Shown here: positions 45,949 through 56,688 of the stretch, in pieces
Numbering within the stretch: the first letter of the stretch is position 1
How the letters are laid out: each line of letters starts with the position of its first letter
Assembly: GCF_000069785.1 (NCBI RefSeq)
Contig: NC_010528.1
Coordinates: 2,927,501 to 2,991,500, forward strand
Direction: 5' to 3'
Length of the DNA: 64,000 bases
Source of the DNA: Cupriavidus taiwanensis LMG 19424
GTDB taxonomy: Bacteria > Pseudomonadota > Gammaproteobacteria > Burkholderiales > Burkholderiaceae
The notes under the pieces: generated by a model
The model's input: the letters and a program-made list of their open reading frames with translations, nothing else
Database searches by the model: none
Told to the model about the DNA's origin: nothing
Made by a program: the position numbers and the translations under genes

Positions 45949-47442
45949 TCAGACGCGGCGCTGGCGGCCTTCCCAGTATCGGTCGCGCAGCCGGCGCTTG
46001 GCGAGCTTGCCGGTTTCGTCGCGCGGCAGTTGCGCCTCGACCACGATGCTGCGCGGCACCTTGAAGCCGGACAGCCGCTGGCGCAGCCAGTCGATGACCT
46101 CGGCCTCGCGGATCTCCGCGCCCGGCATCGGTTGAACCATCGCCAGCAGGCGCTCGCCGTACTCGGCGTCGGGAATGCCGAACACCACGCAGTCGGCCAC
46201 GCCGGGGTAGCGCACCAGCTCATGCTCGATCTCCGCCGGGTAGATGTTGACGCCGCCGGAAATCACCATGTCCGAGGCGCGGTCGCAGATGAACAGGTAG
46301 CCGTCGGCATCGACATAGCCCATGTCGCCCAGCGTCACCAGACCGTCGCGATCGATGGCGGCGCGCGCGGCCTCATTGTTGCGGTAGGTGAAGTCCGGGT
46401 AAGCGGGCTGGCGCACGTAGACCAGGCCGATCTCGCCGGGCGCGCACTGGCGGCCGTGCTCGTCGAGGATGCGCAGTTGCGCGTCGTCGACCGGCCTGCC
46501 GGCGGTGCCCGGACGCGCGGCTGCGTCGGCCGGGGTGGCCACGGTGATCATGCCGGCTTCGCTGGAGGCATAGGTTTCATGGATCACCGGGCCCAGCCAC
46601 TCCAGCATCGCGCGCTTGACCTCGGGTGCGCACGGCGACCCGGTCGAGGCGACGAAGCGGATCGAAGACAGGTCGTACCTGGCGCGCACCTCGGGCGGCA
46701 GCTTGAGCAGGCGCACGTACATGATGGGCACCAGGTAGAGCACGTCGATGCGGTGCTTTTCCACCAGCGCCAGCACCTGTTCGGCGTCGAAGCGCGGCGT
46801 CAGCACCAGGCGCTCGGCCATCTGCAGCGCGTTCTGGATAAACGAGCCCGGCGCGCTGTGGTACAGCGGCGCCGACATCAGCGCGCGGCAGCCCGGCTCC
46901 AGTCCGTAGGTCTGCCGCACCACCGAACGCATGCGCGCAAGCTGTTCCTCGAGCCCTTCCAGCGGCAGCGCCTGGCGCAGCACGCCCTTGGGCCGGCCGG
47001 TGGTGCCGGAGGTGTACGCCATATGGCCGCGCGGCGCCACGCGCGGGCCGTCGTAGGCGGGCTGCTGCGCGAGCCAGGCTTCGTATTCGGTAGCACCTGC
47101 CGCGGGACCGCCCACCGACAGCACCGGCATGCCGGCCGGGACCGCGTCGCGCACCGCGGGCAGCAGGTCGTCCTGCACCAGCAGCACCCTGGCGCCGCTG
47201 TCGGTCAGCAGGAAGCGGACTTCCTCGGCGGTGAAGTGCCAGTTGATGGGGCAGTAGTAGCAGCCGGCGATGCGGCAGGCATGGACCACGTCGGCATACA
47301 CCGGGTCGTTGCGCAGCAGGACCGCGATCACGTCGCCCTCCTGCACGCCCAGCGCGCGCAGGCCGCCGGCCAGGCGGGCGCCGCGCGCCAGCAAGTCGTC
47401 ACCGCTGCGGTGCATGTCTTCATACCAGAGATCCGTGGCCAT
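45949..47442 (-). CDS. AMP-forming acyl-CoA ligase
   Basis: This 497-residue adenylate-forming enzyme activates a carboxylic acid with CoA and ATP. The nucleotide P-loop is MAYTSGTTGRPKGVLRQ, and the ETYASSEAGMITVATP, GDMGYVDADGYLFICDRASDM and VPRSIVVEAQLPRDETGKLAKR motifs follow, the last with the C-terminal catalytic lysine. The ATG at 47442 has AAGGAG nine bases upstream; the extended reading frame upstream is spurious. Substrate unknown; the adjacent Bug receptor and LysR regulator suggest import and activation of the same carboxylate. Confidence 0.9.
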   Translation of the reverse strand: MATDLWYEDMHRSGDDLLARGARLAGGLRALGVQEGDVIAVLLRNDPVYADVVHACRIAGCYYCPINWHFTAEEVRFLLTDSGARVLLVQDDLLPAVRDAVPAGMPVLSVGGPAAGATEYEAWLAQQPAYDGPRVAPRGHMAYTSGTTGRPKGVLRQALPLEGLEEQLARMRSVVRQTYGLEPGCRALMSAPLYHSAPGSFIQNALQMAERLVLTPRFDAEQVLALVEKHRIDVLYLVPIMYVRLLKLPPEVRARYDLSSIRFVASTGSPCAPEVKRAMLEWLGPVIHETYASSEAGMITVATPADAAARPGTAGRPVDDAQLRILDEHGRQCAPGEIGLVYVRQPAYPDFTYRNNEAARAAIDRDGLVTLGDMGYVDADGYLFICDRASDMVISGGVNIYPAEIEHELVRYPGVADCVVFGIPDAEYGERLLAMVQPMPGAEIREAEVIDWLRQRLSGFKVPRSIVVEAQLPRDETGKLAKRRLRDRYWEGRQRRV

Positions 47443-47505
47443 CCGCTTGTCTCCTTGCCTGTGGGTTTCGTCAGCCGACCACTGTATCGGCGTCGCCGCA
47501 TATCG

Positions 47506-47556
47506 ACAATCCGGCCCAGTGGAATCACAATGTTGCGCCAGACGTGACAATGCTGC
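47506..47556. promoter_or_regulatory. Phased ACAAT repeats in the ligase-LysR divergent gap
   Basis: In the 126-base gap, ACAAT occurs at 47506, 47527 and 47547, i.e. 20-21 bases apart, the last two inside near-identical ten-mers ACAATGTTGC and ACAATGCTGC. Spacing of two helical turns puts them on one face of the DNA, as expected for a LysR-type tetramer. The assignment is inference. Confidence 0.4.
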
Positions 47557-47568
47557 AGGCAATTCCCG

Positions 47569-48483
47569 ATGGACCTGAACCTGATCCAGGCCTTCGTCGA
47601 CATCGTCGATGCGGGCAACCTTGCCGAAGCCGGGCGCCGGCGCGGCGTCACGCGTTCGCAGGTCAGTCGCCAGCTGCGCGAGCTGGAGCACCAGGCGGGC
47701 GCGCAGTTGCTGCGCCGGACCACGCGCCGGCTCGAGCTGACCGAACCCGGCCACGCGCTGTACCAGCACGGCGTGCGCATCCTGCAGGAAGTGGCCTCGG
47801 CGCAGGCGGAGATCGACAGCCTGGGGCGAACCCTGCGCGGCCATGTGCGCGTCAGCGTGCCCACCGGGCTGGGTGACGCCTATATCGCGCCGCTGCTGCT
47901 GCAGTTCGCGCAGAAGCATCCCGGCATCACGCTGCGCGTGTTCTTTGCCAATCGCGTCAACGACCTGATCGCCGCCGAGATCGACGTGGCGCTGAAGGTC
48001 ACCTCGGCGCCGCCGCTGGACCACGTGGCGCGCGAAATTTGCGACATCCGCTGGCAACTGTATGCAGCGCCGCAATACCTCGCGCGCATTGCGCCCGTGC
48101 AGGTGCCGCCGGATCTCGAAGGCTGCAGCTTCCTGTGTCCGCCCTTCCCCCCGCGGCAGTTCCCGCTGTCGCTGTACCGCGACGGCCAGCGCGTGGACGT
48201 GGCGCTGACGCCCACGCTGCAGTCCGAGCACTTCCTGTTCCTGGCGCGAGCCGTGCGCGAAGGCCACGGCATCGGCATGCTGCCGGTCTATATCGGCTGG
48301 GAAGAGGTGCGCGCCGGCCATCTGGTGCCGGTGTTGCCGGACTGGCGCCCGGAGGGGCTGGGCAACAAGCTGTTCATCATCACCACGCCCAACCTGCATC
48401 CGTCGATGGCCACGCGCGCGCTGATCGGCTTCCTGCGCGAGGAACTGGGCAAGCTCGAGGTATTCCGGGACGCGGTGAAGTAG
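47569..48483 (+). CDS. LysR-family transcriptional regulator
   Basis: The 304-residue product has an N-terminal winged helix-turn-helix (MDLNLIQAFVDIVDAGNLAE, then RGVTRSQVSRQLRELEHQAG) and a C-terminal effector-binding domain starting near residue 90 with LRGHVRVSVPTGLGDAYIAP. It is divergent from the acyl-CoA ligase gene and presumably controls it together with the Bug receptor, responding to the substrate or its CoA ester. It ends with KLEVFRDAVK. Confidence 0.93.
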   Translation: MDLNLIQAFVDIVDAGNLAEAGRRRGVTRSQVSRQLRELEHQAGAQLLRRTTRRLELTEPGHALYQHGVRILQEVASAQAEIDSLGRTLRGHVRVSVPTGLGDAYIAPLLLQFAQKHPGITLRVFFANRVNDLIAAEIDVALKVTSAPPLDHVAREICDIRWQLYAAPQYLARIAPVQVPPDLEGCSFLCPPFPPRQFPLSLYRDGQRVDVALTPTLQSEHFLFLARAVREGHGIGMLPVYIGWEEVRAGHLVPVLPDWRPEGLGNKLFIITTPNLHPSMATRALIGFLREELGKLEVFRDAVK

Positions 48484-48548
48484 CCGGCACCGCTGGCCGG
48501 TGAACGCACGCTTTCGCGGGTCATGGCATCGGCCCGCCTGCAAACTTG

Positions 48549-48585
48549 CGATTTGCAAGCTATGCTACAGCCAGCTTGCAAATCG
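48549..48585. promoter_or_regulatory. Perfect 13-bp inverted repeat, probable HxlR operator
   Basis: CGATTTGCAAGCT (48549-48561) and its exact complement AGCTTGCAAATCG (48573-48585) are separated by 11 bases, 31 bases upstream of the regulator's start. The whole 24-bp spacing between equivalent points is about two helical turns. A -10-like TATGCT lies between the arms, so a bound dimer would cover the promoter. It is an AT-rich island in high-GC surroundings. Confidence 0.7.
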
Positions 48586-48615
48586 AAAGCAAGCAGCACT
48601 CAACGGCGGAGACCC

Positions 48616-49131
48616 ATGCCCCCTACCGATTTCACCGCGATGCCCTGCCCGGTGGCCCGCTCGATGGCCGTGCTGGGCGAACGCTGGGCCATCCTCGTGC
48701 TGCGCGAGGCCTTCTACGGCAGCACGCGCTTCGACGAGTTCGAACGCAACCTGGGCATCGCCCCCAACATCCTCAGCGCGCGCCTGAAGACGCTGGTGAC
48801 GCACGGACTGCTGGCGCGCGTGATGCCCGAGGGCGGCGCGCGCCATATCTACCAGCTGACCGAAAAGGGCCGCGACTTCTTCCCGGCCTACGTGGCGCTC
48901 AAGGCGTGGGCCGACCGCTGGATGACCGACGACAAGGGACCGCTGACGCTGCTGCAGGACCGCCGCACGGGCACCGAGATCGCCGAGCCGGCATTGACCC
49001 GCGCCGACGGCAGTGCCATCACGCTGGACGACGTGCGCGTATTGCCGGGTCCGGGTGCCGGCCGCTTCCTGCGCAGGCGCTTCGGCGACACCGAGGCCGC
49101 AGCGGCCGGGCCGGAGCACGGCCATGACTGA
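48616..49131 (+). CDS. HxlR-family transcriptional regulator
   Basis: The 171-residue product has the HxlR winged-helix core: CPVARSMAVLGERWAILVLR, then RFDEFERNLGIAPNILSARL and HIYQLTEKGRDFFPAYVAL. A single cysteine near the N-terminus (C11) matches the sensing position of redox- and quinone-responsive members such as YodB. It overlaps the MATE exporter gene by 8 bases. Autoregulation through the inverted repeat upstream is likely, and the exporter would be induced with it. Confidence 0.93.
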   Translation: MPPTDFTAMPCPVARSMAVLGERWAILVLREAFYGSTRFDEFERNLGIAPNILSARLKTLVTHGLLARVMPEGGARHIYQLTEKGRDFFPAYVALKAWADRWMTDDKGPLTLLQDRRTGTEIAEPALTRADGSAITLDDVRVLPGPGAGRFLRRRFGDTEAAAAGPEHGHD

Positions 49132-50482
49132 CACGCGCGCATTGCCCGCCTGCACCCTGCCCGCCGACGCGGTGCCGGCCACCGAGATCGCCCGCCGCAT
49201 CGGCAAGCTGGCCGGCCCCACCGCGCTGATTGCACTGCTGCAGGCGGTGGCCCAGCTGATCGAAACCTGGCTGGCCGCGCGCCAGGGCACGGCGGCGCTG
49301 GCCGGCTGGGCCGTGGTGCTGCCGTTTGCGCTGCTGTTGCAGCAGATGTCGACCGGGGCCATGGGCGGCGGCGTGGTCGCGGCCATCGCGCGCGCACTGG
49401 GCGCCAACAAGCGTGACGATGCCTCGGCGCTGGTGATGCACGCGCTGTGGATCGCCGTGATCGCGGGCCTGGCGTTTGCCGTGGTGCTGGCAGGATTCCC
49501 GCACGCGGTGCTGGGCACGGTGGCCGGCGCCACCGCCGCCGAAGCGGGCGCCACCTATGCCATCTGGCTGTTCGGCGCGGGCGCCGTCCCGGCCTGGCTG
49601 GCCAACACGCTGGCGTCGGTGCTGCGCGGCGGCGGCCGCCATGCCCTGGCGGCGCGCGTGCTGGCGCTGATGTGGATCGCCTTCCCGCTTTTGTCGTGGC
49701 TGCTGGCCGAGCCCGCGGGCATGGGCCTGGCCGGCATCGGCGCGGCGCTGGCGGCGGTATCGTGGGCGGCGGCGCTGGCCATGGCGATCGTGGTGGCGCG
49801 CGGCGGCGCGGGCTTCGTGCCGGTGCTGCGGGTGCGGCTGTCGAGGCCGCTGTTCGCGCGCATCCTGTCGGTGGGCCTGGTGGCGTGCGCGCTGGCCTCG
49901 GTCGCCAACCTGACCACCATCCTGGTCACCGCGCAGCTGCGCCACCATGGTACCGCGGCGGTGGCGGCCTACGGCATCTCGGCGCGGCTGGAATTCCTGA
50001 TGATCCCGTTGGCCTTCGGCGTGGGCTCGGCGCTGACGGCGCTGGTCGGCCGCGCCGTGGGTGCCGGCGACTGGCATACGGCGCGGCGCACCGCCTGGGT
50101 GGGCGCCTTGCTGGCCCTGGCCATCGCCGGCACCGCCGGCGCCGCCGTGGGCCTGGCGCCGGTGCGCTTTGCCGGCCTGTTCACCAATGACCCCGAAGTG
50201 ATCGCCATTGCCGCGCGCGCACTGTCGTGGGTGGGACCGGCATTCGGCGGCTTCGGGCTCGGCATGGCGCTGTACTTCGCTTCGATGGGCGCGGGCCGCA
50301 TGCGCTGGCCGGTGGCGGCCGGGCTGTGCCGGATCGCGCTGGCCGCGGGCGGCGGCTGGCTGCTGGCCAATGTGTTCGGCATGGGCCTGGACGGGCATTT
50401 CCTGGGCGTGGCGCTGGGGATCACGGCCTATGGCGTGGTGACGGCGCTGGGGGTCAGGCAGGGGGAATGGTCGGCCCGATGA
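49124..50482 (+). CDS. MATE-family multidrug exporter
   Basis: This 452-residue membrane protein has about twelve hydrophobic helices with the internal two-fold pattern of MATE transporters. Typical pieces are MGGGVVAAIARALGANKRDD, the corresponding second-half segment GVGSALTALVGRAVGAGDWHTARRTAW, and WVGPAFGGFGLGMALYFASMGAG. It starts inside the end of the HxlR gene, so it is the likely regulated target. Substrates of the family are cationic drugs or metabolites; the actual one is unknown. Confidence 0.9.
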   Translation: MTDTRALPACTLPADAVPATEIARRIGKLAGPTALIALLQAVAQLIETWLAARQGTAALAGWAVVLPFALLLQQMSTGAMGGGVVAAIARALGANKRDDASALVMHALWIAVIAGLAFAVVLAGFPHAVLGTVAGATAAEAGATYAIWLFGAGAVPAWLANTLASVLRGGGRHALAARVLALMWIAFPLLSWLLAEPAGMGLAGIGAALAAVSWAAALAMAIVVARGGAGFVPVLRVRLSRPLFARILSVGLVACALASVANLTTILVTAQLRHHGTAAVAAYGISARLEFLMIPLAFGVGSALTALVGRAVGAGDWHTARRTAWVGALLALAIAGTAGAAVGLAPVRFAGLFTNDPEVIAIAARALSWVGPAFGGFGLGMALYFASMGAGRMRWPVAAGLCRIALAAGGGWLLANVFGMGLDGHFLGVALGITAYGVVTALGVRQGEWSAR

Positions 50483-50516
50483 AGCCGTGACCGGGCCAAC
50501 ATCGCCGGTTTGCTCG

Positions 50517-50540
50517 CGCTCCCGTGCGGGCGAGGGAGCG
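50517..50540. terminator. Hairpin between convergent MATE and efflux outer-membrane genes
   Basis: CGCTCCC and GGGAGCG form a 7-bp stem with a 10-base loop in the 122-base gap between the convergent genes. There is no T-run. The rest of the gap shows nothing recognisable. Confidence 0.4.
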
Positions 50541-50604
50541 TACACAAGGGCAATCGCCGAAGCTGCCCGCCGTGGCAGCCATCGCCTGAAAAGCGCCGGC
50601 TCGC

Positions 50605-52053
50605 CTACCTCGCCAGCACCTTCGCATCCCCCTGCATGCCCGCCTCGCGCACCGCTTGCGGCACCGACGGCCAGCCGCCGCCCAGCGACTTGTACAGCGC
50701 GGCGGTGCTGGTCAGCGTGTCCACCTGGCCCTGGATCACCGCCAGTTGTGCGTTGAACAGCTTCTCGCGGGCATTGGTCACTTCAAGGTAGCTCGAATAG
50801 CCGCCCTCATAGCGTGCGAAGGCCTGGTCCGCATAGATCGTCAGGCTCTTTTCCTGCTCGCGCAGGCTGCCAAGGCGGGTGCGCGTCTCGGTGCCGTTGG
50901 CCAGCGCGGTGTTGACGTCGGCCAGTGCCTCCAGCACCGTGCGCTGGTAGGCCAGCATGGCCTGGTCGCGCTGCGCCGAGGCGGTCTGCACCTGCCCGCG
51001 GATGGCGCCGCCCTGGAACACCGGCTGGGTCAGGCCGGCGCCGAATCCCCACACCTGCGAAGCGCTGTGCCACAGCGCTCCCGGCGAGCTGGCGATGGCG
51101 CCGAACAAGCCGCTCAGGTTGACCGCCGGCAGGTACAGTGCCTGCGCCGCGCCAAGCTGCGCGTTGGCCGCGATGGCCGACTGCTCGGCCTGCAGCACGT
51201 CCGGACGCCGCGACAGCAACGTGGCGGGCATGTCCGCGCCGATGGAAGGCGCCTGCAAGGCTGTCACCGCCTTGCCGCGCTCGATCGGCCCGGGCTCGCG
51301 CCCCATCAGCACGGACAGCGCGTTCTCGGTCTGCGCAATGGCGGTGCGCAGCGGCGGGATGCTGGCCTCGGCCACGTAGAAATCGTTCTCGGCCTGCGCC
51401 AGCTCCATCTGGGAAATGACGCCGCCCTCGTACCGCTGCCTGAAAATGTCCAGCCCGTCGCCGCGCGAAGCCAGTGTCTGCTTTGCGACGTCGAGTTGCG
51501 CATCGAGCCCCCGCAACGTCGCATAGCCCTGGACCACCGACGCCGCCAGCGACAGCACCACGCCGCGGCGGGCGTATTCCGCGTTCCACAGGCTGGCCTC
51601 GGCCGCCTCGGCCTGGCGGCGGATGCGGCCCCACAGGTCCAGTTCCCAGCTCGCGTTGGCCAGCAGCTGGTAGGTGTTGCGCGGGCCGTCGAGCCCGGCG
51701 AAGGGGGTGCCGTTGAACGTGCCGAGGCGCTGGCGCGCGGCTGACGCCGACAGGTTCAGCTGCGGAAAGAACCCCGAGCGCGCCACCATCAGCTGGCCGC
51801 GGAATTCGTCGATGCGCGCCGCCGCAATGCGCACGTCAAAGTTGTTGGCAAGGGCCTCGTCCACCAGCGCGGTGAGCACCGGATCGTTGAACTGGTTCCA
51901 CCAGTCGCTGTCGGCGGCAATTGCCAGCGGGCCGGTGTCGATGCGGTACTGGGCCACGTCCGGCGTCGCCGGCCGCTGGTAATCCGGGCCGATGGCGCAT
52001 CCGCCCAGCGCGGCCGCCGCGCAGGCTCCCAGCATCCACGCACGCGCGCTCAT
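50605..52053 (-). CDS. RND efflux outer-membrane lipoprotein (OprM/NodT family)
   Basis: The 482-residue product has a lipoprotein signal [19 protein letters not shown] (cysteine 19) and the IGPDYQRP opening of the family. Two repeats of the outer-membrane efflux domain follow, with [20 protein letters not shown] and [14 protein letters not shown] as typical segments. It forms the trimeric exit duct of the tripartite pump. Its start overlaps the stop of the pump gene (ATGA). Confidence 0.95.
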   Translation of the reverse strand: MSARAWMLGACAAAALGGCAIGPDYQRPATPDVAQYRIDTGPLAIAADSDWWNQFNDPVLTALVDEALANNFDVRIAAARIDEFRGQLMVARSGFFPQLNLSASAARQRLGTFNGTPFAGLDGPRNTYQLLANASWELDLWGRIRRQAEAAEASLWNAEYARRGVVLSLAASVVQGYATLRGLDAQLDVAKQTLASRGDGLDIFRQRYEGGVISQMELAQAENDFYVAEASIPPLRTAIAQTENALSVLMGREPGPIERGKAVTALQAPSIGADMPATLLSRRPDVLQAEQSAIAANAQLGAAQALYLPAVNLSGLFGAIASSPGALWHSASQVWGFGAGLTQPVFQGGAIRGQVQTASAQRDQAMLAYQRTVLEALADVNTALANGTETRTRLGSLREQEKSLTIYADQAFARYEGGYSSYLEVTNAREKLFNAQLAVIQGQVDTLTSTAALYKSLGGGWPSVPQAVREAGMQGDAKVLAR

Positions 52054-55000
52054 GATGGTTCTCCGGCCGATGGCCTGGCCTGGGGCGGGCCGTCGCCCGA
52101 GGTCGGCGCCGCACCGCCCGCCGCCTTTTCCCTGGGCTTGCGCTCGGCCAGCACCTCCAGTCCCCAGAAGAACATCGGGATAAAGAACAGCGCAATCACC
52201 GTGGCCCCGAGCATGCCGCCGATCACGCCCGTGCCCAGCGATTGCCGGCTCGCCGCCGAGGCGCCGCTGGCGATGGCAAGCGGCACGCAGCCCAGGATGA
52301 ACGCCAGCGAGGTCATGATGATCGGCCGCAGGCGCAGCTTGGCGGCGTGAATGGCCGCGTCATAGGCGCTGAGGCCCTCCTTCTGCCGCATTTCCACGGC
52401 GAACTCGAAGATCAGGATAGCGTTCTTGGCCGCCAGCGCGATCAGCACGGTCAGGCCGATCTGGAAATAGACATCGTTGAGCATGCCGCGCATCAGGATG
52501 GCCAGCAAGGCGCCAAACAGCGCGAACGGCACGGCCAGCAGCACGCCGATCGGCAACGACCATTTCTCGTACTGCGCCGCCAGGATCAGGAACACCATCA
52601 GCAAGGCGAAGGCGAAGACATAGACCGCCGTGGATCCTGCGGTCTTTTCTTCATAGGCCTGCCCGCTCCAGGCATAGGCGTAGCCGACGCCGAGCACCTC
52701 CTGCGCGGTTTCCTCCATGGCCGCGATGGCCTGCCCCGAGCTGTATCCCGGCGCGGCGTCGCCCATGATCTTGGCCGCGGGGAAGTTGTTGAAGCGCGTG
52801 ACGATGTCGGCGCCAGGGACGTACTTGGTGGTGGTCACCGCCTTGATCGGCACCATCTCGCCCTTCTGGTTGCGCACATAGACGTTGTCCAGGTCCTCGG
52901 GACGCGAGCGGTACTTCGGCTCGGCCTGCAGGATCACCTGGAACAGCCGGCTGTTCTTCGGGAACTGGCTTACGTAAAGCGAACCGAACATGGTCTGCAG
53001 CGCGGAGTAGACCGCCTCGACCGGCACGCCCTGCGTTTCGGAGCGCTCCCGGTCCACCTCGACCATGAACTGGCGCGAGCGCGAATTGATGGTGGAGTTG
53101 ACGCCCGTCAGTTCCGGCCGCTGGCGCGCCCTGGCGATGAACTGGTGCACCTTCTCCTCGAGCTGCAGGTAAGTGCCGTCCGCCGTGCTCTGCAGCCAGA
53201 ACTCGAAGCCGCCCGTGGTGCCCAGGCCGGGGATCGAGGGCGGGTTGATGGGGATGACCGCGCCGTCCTGGTAGGTGGAGAACTCCTTCTTGGCCTTGAG
53301 GATCAGGTCCTCGGCGCTCTCGCCCTCGCCGCGCTCGTCGAAGCCCTTGAGCGTGACGAAGAGCGTGCCCGCATTGGCCTTGTTCTGGGAATCGATCAGG
53401 CTGTAGCCGTCCACCGTTGCCACCGAGGACACACCGGGCTGCTTCGACAGCCATGCTTCCGCGCGCGACGACAGGTTGCCGGTGCGGTCAAGGCTGGCGG
53501 CATCCGGCATCACCACGGCCCCGAACAGGTAGCCCTGGTCCTCCACCGGCAGGAACGACCCCGGAATGCGCATGAACATCAGCACGCTGACGGCGATCAT
53601 CGCGAGGATGATCGCAATCGACATCGCGGTACGCTTGATGACCACCTGCAGCGACCGGTCATAGCCGGCCACCAGCCTGTCAAACGAATCGTTGAACCAG
53701 GTGAAGAAGCGGTTCTTCTTGTGTTCGCCGGGCTTGAGCAGAATGGCCGCCAGCGCCGGCGACAGCGTCAGCGCAACCACGCCCGACAGCACCACCGACA
53801 CCGCGATGGTGATGGCAAACTGCTTGTAGAGCTGGCCAGTAATGCCTGACAGGAATGCCACCGGAATGAACACTGCCAGCAGCACCAGCACGATGGCGAC
53901 CACCGGACCGCTGACTTCGTCCATGGCCTTCTTGGCAGCCTCCTTGGGTGGCAGCTTGAACTCGACCATGTTGCGCTCGACGTTCTCGATCACCACGATG
54001 GCATCGTCCACGACGATGCCGATCGCTAACACCATGCCGAACAAGGTCAGCATGTTCACCGAGAAGCCGAATGCGCTCATGCCGACAAAGGCGCCGATGA
54101 TCGACACCGGCACGGCAAGGATCGGCACCAGGGTGGCGCGAAAACTCTGCAGGAACAGGTACACGACCAGGATCACCAGGATCACGGCGTCGCGCAGCGT
54201 ATGCACCACCTCGTCGATCGATTCCTGCACAAAGGTGGTGGTGTCCAGTGCGATTTCGTATTCCAGCCCCGGCGGGAAACTCTTCTTCAGCTCCGCCAGC
54301 GTGGCGCGCACCTGTTTGGAAACGTCCAGCGCATTGGCGCCGGGCTGCTGGTAGACCGCCATCAGCGTGGCCGTCTTGCCCTTGTAGCGGCTGCGCAGCG
54401 AGTAATCCTTGGAGCCAAGTTCGGCGTGCCCGATGTCCTTCAGGCGCACCAGCGCGACGTCGCCGGACTGCGCGCGCAGGATCATGTTGTCGAACTCGGC
54501 CGGCTCCGTCATGCGGCCTTTGGTGGCGATCGGAAAGGTCAGCTGGACGGCGCCGTCGGTGGGTGACTGGCCGATGCGACCGGCGGAGAACTGCTGATTC
54601 TGGTTGGCCACCGCGTTCTTCACGTCCTCGGTGGTGATGCCCAGCGATGCCATGCGGTCCGGCTTCAGCCAGATGCGCATGGCGTAGTCCGGACTGCCGA
54701 AGATGGAGGACTGGTTGGCGCCCGGAATGCGCTTGAGCGCATCCAGCACGTAGATGTTGGCGTAGTTGCCGACAAAGGTCTGGTCGTAGCTGGCGTCCGG
54801 CGAATAGATGGCGATGACCATCATGAACGCCGACGAACGCTTCTGTACCGATACGCCCTGCGAGGTCACGGCTTCCGGCAGCGTCGGCAGCGCCAGGTTG
54901 ACGCGGTTCTGCACGTCGACCTGAGCCAGTTCCGGATCGGTGCCGATCTCGAAGTACGTGGTCAGCGTCAGGTCACCCGTCGATGAACTGGTCGAGTTCA

Positions 55001-55238
55001 TGTACATCATCCGGTCGGCGCCATTGACCTGCTGCTCGATCGGCGCGGCGACGTTCTGCGCGACCACTTCCGCGCTGGCGCCCGGGTACCTGGTGGTGAC
55101 CGTGATCGACGGCGGCGTGATGTCCGGGAACTGGGCGATCGGCAGCTTGGTCAGCGCCACCAGCCCGCCCACGGTGATGACAATGGAGACGACCGACGCA
55201 AAGATCGGCCGGTCAATAAAGAAGTGGGCAAGCTTCAT
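52050..55238 (-). CDS. RND efflux inner-membrane transporter (HAE1 family)
   Basis: This 1062-residue proton-driven pump resembles AcrB/MexB. It starts [20 protein letters not shown] and shows the [20 protein letters not shown] porter segment, the proton-relay aspartate pair in [17 protein letters not shown], and typical [20 protein letters not shown]. The ATG at 55238 overlaps the stop of the adaptor gene. Substrates are hydrophobic drugs and solvents; which ones cannot be read. No local regulator gene was found. Confidence 0.96.
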   Translation of the reverse strand: MKLAHFFIDRPIFASVVSIVITVGGLVALTKLPIAQFPDITPPSITVTTRYPGASAEVVAQNVAAPIEQQVNGADRMMYMNSTSSSTGDLTLTTYFEIGTDPELAQVDVQNRVNLALPTLPEAVTSQGVSVQKRSSAFMMVIAIYSPDASYDQTFVGNYANIYVLDALKRIPGANQSSIFGSPDYAMRIWLKPDRMASLGITTEDVKNAVANQNQQFSAGRIGQSPTDGAVQLTFPIATKGRMTEPAEFDNMILRAQSGDVALVRLKDIGHAELGSKDYSLRSRYKGKTATLMAVYQQPGANALDVSKQVRATLAELKKSFPPGLEYEIALDTTTFVQESIDEVVHTLRDAVILVILVVYLFLQSFRATLVPILAVPVSIIGAFVGMSAFGFSVNMLTLFGMVLAIGIVVDDAIVVIENVERNMVEFKLPPKEAAKKAMDEVSGPVVAIVLVLLAVFIPVAFLSGITGQLYKQFAITIAVSVVLSGVVALTLSPALAAILLKPGEHKKNRFFTWFNDSFDRLVAGYDRSLQVVIKRTAMSIAIILAMIAVSVLMFMRIPGSFLPVEDQGYLFGAVVMPDAASLDRTGNLSSRAEAWLSKQPGVSSVATVDGYSLIDSQNKANAGTLFVTLKGFDERGEGESAEDLILKAKKEFSTYQDGAVIPINPPSIPGLGTTGGFEFWLQSTADGTYLQLEEKVHQFIARARQRPELTGVNSTINSRSRQFMVEVDRERSETQGVPVEAVYSALQTMFGSLYVSQFPKNSRLFQVILQAEPKYRSRPEDLDNVYVRNQKGEMVPIKAVTTTKYVPGADIVTRFNNFPAAKIMGDAAPGYSSGQAIAAMEETAQEVLGVGYAYAWSGQAYEEKTAGSTAVYVFAFALLMVFLILAAQYEKWSLPIGVLLAVPFALFGALLAILMRGMLNDVYFQIGLTVLIALAAKNAILIFEFAVEMRQKEGLSAYDAAIHAAKLRLRPIIMTSLAFILGCVPLAIASGASAASRQSLGTGVIGGMLGATVIALFFIPMFFWGLEVLAERKPREKAAGGAAPTSGDGPPQARPSAGEPS

Positions 55239-56440
55239 GGCTTGCCTCCCGCCGTGGCGGCGGCGGGTGCCGGCGCGGCCGCCACGCCGCTGGCCGCGGC
55301 GGGCACGGCGCCTGGCCCGGCCTGCACCGCCTTGACAGGCGCCCCGGGTGCCAGCCGCAGCGTGCCGCTCACGGCAACCCGTTCGCCCGGCTTCAGCCCG
55401 GATCGCACCACCCAGTTGTCGCCGGTCCACTCGCCCACGTCGACCACCCGCTGCTGCGCCTTGTTGTCAGGACCGACCACCCATACCGCCTGGCCGCGCT
55501 GGGTCTGCACGATCGCTTCCTGCGGCACGGCGATGGCCTTGGCGCGCATCGCGCCATGCACCTTCACGCGCACGAACTGCCCGGGCCGCAGGACGCCTTC
55601 CGGGTTGGAGACCTCGGCGCGGACCAGGTAGGTGCCGGTATCCGAGCTGAACGACGCGTCGGCAAAAGCGATGCGGCCGTGGTTAGGGAATGACTTGCCG
55701 TCCGCCAGCACGACCACGACATCGAACGCATCCTGCTCGGGGAACTTGATGGCGCCCGATTCGCGCTCGGTGCGCATCTTCAGGACTTCGTTCTCGGACA
55801 GGCTGAAATTGACCCACATCGGATCCAGCTTGGCCACATAGGTAAGCAGGCTGTTGGTGGTGTCGATATAAGAGCCGGCCTGCCGCTTGGCAAAGCTGGA
55901 CAGCCCCGCCACCGGCGACTTGATCGTCGTATAGCCGAGGTTGAGCCTGGCACTGATCACGTTGGCGCGTGCCCCTTCCACGGCGGCGGCAGCGGCCTGG
56001 GCCTTGCCGGTGGCGTCGTCGAGGTCGCGCTGGCTCAGGGCGTTGCGCTCGGCCAGCGGGCGCACGCGCTTGAGGTCGGCCTGGGCCGTGACCAGACGCG
56101 CCTGCTGCTGCGCCAGCTCTGCCTCGGCGGCCTGAAGGGCCGCCTCGAACGGCTTGCGATCCATCAGGAACAGGGTCTCGCCGGCCTTGACCAGTGCGCC
56201 TTCGGTATAGACGCGCTTGTCCAGGAAGCCATTCACCCGCGCGCGGATTTCGACCTGCTGCGAGCTCTGCGTCTGTCCGACAAAGTCGAAGACGATCGGC
56301 ACATCGCGCAGCGCCACCGTCATGACGCCGACCTCGGCCACGGGCGGCGCGGCCGGCGCGGCTTTCTCCTTGCCGCAGCCGGCCAGTGCCAGAACAGGAA
56401 GCAGCCATAGCGCGCCGCGCCAGTTGAACACGCTTTTCAC
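55235..56440 (-). CDS. RND efflux periplasmic adaptor lipoprotein
   Basis: The 401-residue product is a membrane-fusion protein linking pump and outer-membrane duct. The start is a GTG at 56440 behind a GGGGGG ribosome site, giving the lipoprotein signal [21 protein letters not shown] (cysteine 22); a GTG four codons upstream is too close to that site. Lipoyl, alpha-hairpin ([20 protein letters not shown]) and beta-barrel parts are recognisable. The C-terminal tail is Ala/Pro-rich. It is the first gene of the three-gene pump operon; upstream lies a 248-base gap with no gene and no clear regulator site. Confidence 0.92.
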   Translation of the reverse strand: MKSVFNWRGALWLLPVLALAGCGKEKAAPAAPPVAEVGVMTVALRDVPIVFDFVGQTQSSQQVEIRARVNGFLDKRVYTEGALVKAGETLFLMDRKPFEAALQAAEAELAQQQARLVTAQADLKRVRPLAERNALSQRDLDDATGKAQAAAAAVEGARANVISARLNLGYTTIKSPVAGLSSFAKRQAGSYIDTTNSLLTYVAKLDPMWVNFSLSENEVLKMRTERESGAIKFPEQDAFDVVVVLADGKSFPNHGRIAFADASFSSDTGTYLVRAEVSNPEGVLRPGQFVRVKVHGAMRAKAIAVPQEAIVQTQRGQAVWVVGPDNKAQQRVVDVGEWTGDNWVVRSGLKPGERVAVSGTLRLAPGAPVKAVQAGPGAVPAAASGVAAAPAPAAATAGGKP

Positions 56441-56688
56441 AGGACCCCCCACCAGTAATGTGTTGCGTTGCCGTAGCGCGGCCTGGGCGGCCGGCGCTGC
56501 AATTGACCGGCCACCGGGTGAACCTTTCCCCCCCTGTACTCCGGCAGAGTAAGGCCGGGCCCAGTCAGCGCCAATTCAATCTTTCTTGCGCACGTATTAA
56601 GTCCTTTCGAGTCGCGCCACGCGCGCGCGCCACCCCATTGTTCTGCGTTCGCGGCGCAGTGTCCGCACAGCGATTGCCGCCGCGGCGA

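Noticed and set aside
43332..46064. A 910-codon open frame on the plus strand
   Set aside because: Antisense to the ClC and Bug genes; no protein family recognisable.
48483..48558. Extension of the acyl-CoA ligase frame to 48558
   Set aside because: The open frame continues through the divergent LysR gene, but a strong ribosome site and the family start support 47442.
52242..53849. A 535-codon open frame opposite the RND pump
   Set aside because: Antisense shadow; the RND gene shows the full family pattern on the minus strand.
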